Shown here piece after piece: positions 59,516-64,000 of a DNA stretch of 64,000 bases (positions are counted from its first letter, which is position 1; the number at the start of each line of letters is the position of its first letter). Source of the DNA: Prorocentrum cordatum (taxonomy: Eukaryota; Sar; Dinophyceae; Prorocentrales; Prorocentraceae). The DNA is taken from positions 1 to 64,000 of the forward strand of contig CAUYUJ010020563.1 in the NCBI GenBank assembly GCA_963575745.1, given 5' to 3'. A program made the translations under genes and the position numbers. The notes under the pieces were generated by a model. The model was not told the DNA's origin, did not search any database, and saw nothing but the letters and a program-made list of their open reading frames with translations.

Positions 59516-62500
59516 TCAGCCGAAGCTGCTGAACGATCTATGGAACACGCTAAACAAGCTCGGCGGCGGCGCAGGCAGCTGCGCAGGCGGCGCCGCTGGC
59601 GAAGCTTTTGCCTTGCCAGTAGGCTTCTTAGCCACTTCCCGCGACATGTTGTAGTCGTCGCTCGGCTCAGGGCTATCAGCAGCGGCTGGCTTCTTGACCG
59701 TGGCAGGGGTTGCGGCGGCTGGCCTCTTGACCGCGGCAGGGGTTGCGTTGTCCTCGTTCTCTGAGGCGTCGCCGGGCTCTGAGGCGGCGCCGTCGTCAAC
59801 AGACTCTGAGCCATCGCATGAGTGATCGGGATCATCCTGCGGCCCCTCCTCGCCGCCCTCCTCGTCATCACCGCCGGTTGCCGACGCGTCATCGATGGCG
59901 TCGCGCGCAGCGGGCCGCGCCTTCTTGATCGCGGCAGCGTCGCAAGCAGCCGCAGGTCGCTTCATATTTAGATTCACGCCGTGCGATTGCTCCAGCTTCG
60001 CTTTCAGCGGCTTGAGGTCCGCGTCGCAGTTGTACCTGCCAGAGACGACACCCTTGGCCCAAGCCACTGCGTGCTTGCACGCGTAGTCTTCCGTCACGCG
60101 GTTGAAGCTGATCTGCACCTTCTGGGCCCCAGCGACCTTCACGATCACTCCCTTGTTGTTCGTGTCCAGCTGCTTCTTCTGCGCGATGACCTTCTCGCCC
60201 GTGCTGGTCTCCCCGCTGAAGAGCTGTAGAGTCTGCTTCGTCTCGGTGGCCTTGTCCTTGCGACTCCTCCAAGCGCTCACTGTGAGCATGGTGATCTCTG
60301 AGACGTAGCCGTCGCTCCACTCGGCCTTCGCGAAGTGGTGGCCCTTTGCGCCAGGCTCCGCAAAGAACTCGCTCGTCGGCTCGGCCTTGCGATTCGACTT
60401 CTTTCTGAACGCCAAGTGCGTCGACGCGTCGTAGGTCACTGTGTACTCGTTGGCGGCTGAGGCCGATGAGGCAGCTGCTGAGCTGCGCCGACTCGTCGCC
60501 GCTGAGGCCGATGCTGCAGGTTGTTCGGCGCCTTGAAGCCGTCGAAGCGTATGCAGCCACTGCGGCACCTTGCCCTCATGCCGCTCCTTGCGAAGCGGGT
60601 CGTAGAGGTGGCGCAGCATACTGCGGAGCCTGGGCGACAGAGAATCGGGGGAGAAGCGTGCAGGGTTGAGATTGGGAAAGCACAAGGTGGATCAGCGATC
60701 GCGGGCATCGAGGCCGCGCGTTCTGGACCCATCTCATGCGTTCCACCTCGTCCCTCGCACGCCTCGCCCCCGATCCTCACTGGGCATTGGGGTATCGAAG
60801 CTGGCTCTACTTAAAAATCCTCCTCCTCCTCCTCCTCCTCCTCCTCCTCGCCCTCGCCCTCGCCCTCGCCCTCACCCTCGCCCTCCTCCTCGTCCGCCTC
60901 CTCATCGCCCCCCCTCCCCCTGCCCCTCCTCATCGCCCCCCTAGACCCCCCAGGACATGAGGCTCTGAGTCTCGGCCCAGTCGTCGATCTGGTCCTGAGG
61001 GAGCTCCTTGATCGAGCGGACGTCCTTGGCCAGCTCCAGGAAGGCCGCCTTGGTCGCAGACTCTGCGAGCGACAGGTTGGGCGAGAGCTGCTCCAGCGCT
61101 GCTAGTGCCTGCTGGCCGTCGTCAGCGTCGCCGTGGAGGGTGAAAGAAGGAGGGGGAGGGGAAGGGCGAGGGAAGGAGGGAGGGAGGTAAGGAGGACGGA
61201 TAAGGAAGGAAGAAGGAGGGATGACAGAAGGGCGGGAGTGAATGAACGGACATGGCGATGACACTAGAAAGATTGAGCGAGGGAAGTGGCGGGGATGAGG
61301 GGGGGGGAGGGGACGGGGGAGAGGGGGAAGGAGAGGGAGAAGGAGGAATGGGCGAGAGGGAGATGGAGACCTCGTCATCCTGCTCGTGTACGTCCATCTC
61401 CTTCTCTCCATCCCTTCCTTCCTCCTCCTCCTCCTCCTCCTCCTCCTCCTCCTCCGCCTCCGCCTCCGCCTCCGCCTCCTCCTCCTCCTCCTTCTCCTCT
61501 TCCTCCTCCCCTCCTCCTCCTCCTCCTCTTCCTCCTGGTCCTCCTCCTCGTCCTCCTCCTCCGCCCACCCTCCCTCCATCCGTCCCTCCCTCCATCCTTC
61601 CCATCTCCCTCCATCCCGTTCTCTCTCCCCCCTCCGGTTGGCGACGACGGCGCGCCTTCGCTTGCTTGTGGATCTCCGCCACGCAAGTCTCGTTGAACTT
61701 GCCCTTGCCTGGCTTCTTGCCGTACGTGGGCCAATCTGCGCTGACGTAGTCGCCCAGCGCCGCCGCGATGCCGTCACTGTTAGCGCAGCGATGGCGCGAC
61801 TCCTCCATGCGGCGCGCCAGCGGCGCGCTGGAAGCCAAAATGGCTATGATCCGCGTCAGGGGTGTGCCGAGCCTCTGCGCTGAGGTGCAGGCCACTGTAA
61901 GGTCGCGATCTGTGTGAGGGGTGCGCCATTCATGAGATGGGGATACTCGATGCGCGATCGAAGCGTCATCGATGCGTCATCGATGACGCCATCGATGACG
62001 CAGCTGAGAAACCAATAATGTCGAGGCGAATCCAGGAGGAGGAGGAGGAGGAGACTGAAAAGGAGGCTGAGGAGTGGGAAGGCGGTGGCAGAGGCGGAGG
62101 CGGACGCGGAGGAGGAGGTGGAGGAGGAGGAGGAACAAGATAAGGAGGAAGAGGAGGAAGAGGAATATGAGGAGGAGAAGGGTAATCGTCTTCCTCTTCC
62201 CGTCTTTCCTGCCCTTCCGCCTATGTAAATATCCGCATTCCTCCCTAGACCTCCATCCTCTGGCACATATCGATCTCATTCCTTGCTCACCTATTCCATC
62301 CCTGACTCCCACGCTTCACTCCAACGCCCCCTCCTTCCTCATCCTCCCCCTTCTTCCTCGGGTGGGGTGCGGCGGCCTCCGCCCCGCAGCAGCAACTCTG
62401 CCGCTTCCGCGCCCGCCGAGGCCATGTCGACGACCTCGCGGGGCTCGGCGGCGAGCGCCATCGGCGGCGGCGCGGGGCGAGGGGGCCGGGCGGCCCAGCC

Positions 62501-62557
62501 GCGGCTCTCCCAGAGGGCCGCGGCTTGGGCAGAGAGCGGGCTCCACTCCTGCGGCAT
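59516..62557 (-). CDS. Multi-exon KRPAA-motif nuclear protein of element B
   Basis: Exons in minus-strand order: about 62,557-62,360 (MPQEWSPLSAQAAALWESRG); about 61,890-61,665 (ARRMEESRHRCANSDGIAAA, YVSADWPTYGKKPGKGKFNE, CVAEIHKQAK); about 61,105-60,960 (QALAALEQLSPNLSLAESAT, QDQIDDWAETQSLMSW); 60,629-59,516 (LRSMLRHLYDPLRKERHEGK, WSDGYVSEITMLTVSAWRSR, GVIVKVAGAQKVQISFNRVT, NLNMKRPAAACDAAAIKKAR, stop). The AK/QAL join uses a GC donor and a CCAG acceptor in phase 0. The central exon has a beta-rich segment (about 130 residues), then an acidic tail with repeated KRPAA/KKPAA motifs, a frequent dinoflagellate nuclear-protein signature. No known catalytic motif. Each intron carries a TCC/GGA tract. 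Start and first exon are uncertain. Confidence 0.6.
60815..60955. repeat. TCC/CGCCCT tract in intron
   Basis: (CTC)n passing into CTCGCC hexamers, in the intron before the 60,629 exon. Confidence 0.9.
61415..61625. repeat. TCC/CGCCTC tract in intron
   Basis: (CTC)n, CCTCCG hexamers and CCTCCAT repeats filling the intron between the 61.9-kb and 61.1-kb exons. Confidence 0.9.
61960..62002. repeat. CATCGATGACG cluster in intron
   Basis: CGTCATCGATGCGTCATCG and ATGACGCCATCGATGACGCA, about 75 bp upstream (minus sense) of the probable acceptor of the 61.9-kb exon. Confidence 0.85.
62035..62185. repeat. GGA/GGCGGA purine tract
   Basis: Impure GGA repeats in the first intron of the 59.5-62.6-kb gene. 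Confidence 0.85.
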
Positions 62558-62589
62558 CGGCTGCGGCGGATCACGCGCGCGCGCCTTCT

Positions 62590-63215
62590 CCTCCGCCCCC
62601 CCCCCTCCTCCTCCTCCTCCCCCCCCTCCTCAGCCTCCTCCTTCTCCTCGTCCCCCCTCCTCTTCGAGATCCTCGATCATCCTCCCCCTCGATGTCGCCC
62701 TCTTCTTCGATGCTCTCCATTCTCCCATTCCCATGTTCCTTCCTCGGGCACCTCCTTCTCATAATCCTCACCGTTCTTATCCTCCTCCTCCTCATCCTCG
62801 CCGAAAGCTCGTCCTGCTCCTCTTCCTCACCCCCCTTCTCTTCCTCCTCATGTTCCTCTCCTCTCCTCTCCTCCCCATCGCCCCCCTCCCCTCTCACATC
62901 CTCTCCTCTCGAATCGTCTCCTCTCCTCTGGTTTCCTCTCCTCTCCTCTCCCTCCTCTCATCTCCTCTCTTCCTCTCTTCCTCTCTTCCTCTCGTCCTCC
63001 TCCTCCTCCTCCTTCTCCTCCTCCTCCTCGCCCTCTAATTTAAGGGCGCAGCGTGCCCGCCGCAAATCCGCGGTGCCTTGGGCAGCGCCACCCCTCCCCT
63101 CCCCTCCTCTCTCCTCTCCGCTCCCCTCTCCTCGATCCTCTCTCCTCCCCTCCCCCTCCCCTTCACTTCTCCCCATCGTTCTTCCTCCGTCTGGTCTCTA
63201 TCTCCTCTCCCCCGC

Positions 63216-63269
<54 letters not shown>

Positions 63270-63313
63270 CTCTCTGTTTTTTATATAAAAAAATCTCTCT
63301 CTCTCTCTCTATA

Positions 63314-63363
<50 letters not shown>

Positions 63364-63660
63364 CATCTTCCCTCTCCCTCTCCTCCTCCTCCTGCTGCTG
63401 CTGCTGCTGCTTCTCCTCGTCCTTCTCTCCATCCTCCTTCTCGGCCTCCTCATAATTTCCCTTCTCTCCTGCCCCTCGCCGATATCGTCCCCCCTCCCGC
63501 CCCTCGCCTCTCATCCCGTGCCCTCTCCTCTCCTCTTCTCTCCCCTCCTCTCCTCTCCTCTCCTCTCCTCTTCTCTCCTCTCCTCTCCACTCCTCTCCTC
63601 TCCTCCCCTCTCCTTTCCTCCTCTCCTCCTCTCCTCTCCTCCTGGCAAGCTAACGCGCGC
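62590..63660. repeat. Pyrimidine-rich terminal domain of element B
   Basis: About 1 kb of C/T-rich plus strand: (CCT)n to 62,680, CTCCTCTCCT pentamers near 62,860-62,995, (TCC)n 62,998-63,035, CCCCTCCCCT near 63,090-63,170 and TCCTC pentamers 63,520-63,645. No gene seen. Confidence 0.85.
63215..63360. repeat. CT dinucleotide microsatellite
   Basis: Two (TC)n blocks separated by TTTTTTATATAAAAAAA and TATATATC. Confidence 0.97.
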
Positions 63661-63851
63661 GTCTTCATTGCGAGGGCGTCTCATGCGAAAACGCGCGCGC
63701 TCTTGTGATAGAACGGGGGCCGTATATATAAAGAGAAGGATAGAGTAGACAGAAAGTGAAGAAATAAGTTTTTTGTGCAAGCCAAACCGAAAGCCAGATG
63801 TACGTCATAACAGCGCTACGTCGTGCGCACGCATCGCCGAAGCAGGAGTTG

Positions 63852-63991
63852 CAAAGCGTGCAACGCTTCATGTAGCTTCATTGAAAGCGTTTAGCGCTTA
63901 ACATAAGCGTCAAACGCTTAATATAAGCGTCAAGCGCTTAATATAAGCGTCAACGCTTATTTTAAGCGTTGGCGCTTATTTTAAGAGCAAG
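63852..63991 (-). repeat. Element B right terminal array
   Basis: At least five units of ATAAGCGTCAACGCTTAT or close variants (CAAACGCTTA, CAAGCGCTTA), inverted relative to the left array and ending AGAGCAAG, the reverse complement of the left tip. Confidence 0.75.
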
Positions 63992-64000
63992 GCTTTTTTT

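Larger units (their letters stand above)
43413..63991. mobile_element. Element B: 20.6-kb element with palindromic inverted ends
   Basis: The left end (43,413) reads CTTGCT then AAAATAAGCG, followed by AAGCGT..ACGCTT palindromes. The reverse complement of the right end (63,991) reads CTTGCT, CT, TAAAATAAGCG and the same palindromes. The two ends therefore form long imperfect terminal inverted repeats with shared subterminal arrays. All recognisable genes between are on the minus strand: 62.6-59.5, 58.9-54.3, transposase-like 53.1-50.3, 49.9-48.5, 47.7-46.9 and 46.0-44.9 kb. I cannot verify a target-site duplication because the window ends nine bases beyond the right end. Confidence 0.6.

Noticed and set aside
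62960-63760. Arg/Glu- and Ser/Leu-rich frames near the right end of element B
   Set aside because: They are translations of CT and TCCTC microsatellites.
1-64000. tRNA and rRNA genes
   Set aside because: I looked for tRNA cloverleaf landmarks (GGTTCGA-type T-loops with paired arms) and conserved rRNA words and saw none that hold up; a covariance-model scan would be needed to exclude them.

Overview
The window looks like nuclear DNA of a dinoflagellate. The evidence is high GC with huge polypurine/polypyrimidine (GGA/TCC) tracts, introns with GC-AG (and probably GA-AG) borders and a G after the acceptor, lineage-typical Lys/Arg/Pro/Ala-rich nuclear proteins (KRPAA motifs), multicopy transposase-like and methyltransferase-like proteins, and two relict spliced-leader-like sequences directly before start codons. 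I cannot name the species (a Prorocentrum- or Symbiodiniaceae-like genome is a guess).

Region 1 (1-9.6 kb) is gene-poor: microsatellites, a 16-bp minisatellite and dispersed repeat families. Region 2 (9.7-19.2 kb) holds one widely split minus-strand gene that I read as an MKT1-like (XPG/Rad2 superfamily) post-transcriptional regulator. Its introns contain 10-, 21-, 63-, 83- and 124-bp minisatellites, an ATG-rich satellite and possibly a small plus-strand gene. Region 3 (19.5-23.9 kb) is repeat-only: a 63-bp array, a 193-bp satellite with 11 copies, and dispersed repeats.

Region 4 (about 23,957-40,265) looks like one 16.3-kb mobile element with imperfect terminal inverted repeats (element A). 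It carries about nine genes, mostly plus strand: a nuclear protein with a C-terminal NLS, a protein whose ATG overlaps that gene's stop, a small SPPGDG-repeat protein, a head-to-head pair of GYDKG-repeat proteins, two small divergent helical proteins with GC-AG introns, a two-part gene split by one in-frame TAA, and a transposase-like gene beside the right end. At its midpoint lies an array of eight hairpin-forming palindromes around an AT run.

Region 5 (40.3-43.4 kb) is a decayed minus-strand retroelement with RT-like and RNase H-like segments. Region 6 (43,413-63,991) looks like a second, 20.6-kb element (B). Both ends carry inverted arrays of AAGCGT/ACGCTT palindromes, and all recognisable genes are on the minus strand: two multi-exon nuclear proteins, a broken transposase-like gene, a methyltransferase-like family protein, a 270-aa unknown and a coiled-coil repeat protein. 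A CATCGATGACG-type palindrome recurs between genes and exons of B. The working model is two large, uncharacterised cargo-carrying TIR elements side by side in a repeat-dense neighbourhood. All intron calls are by eye.
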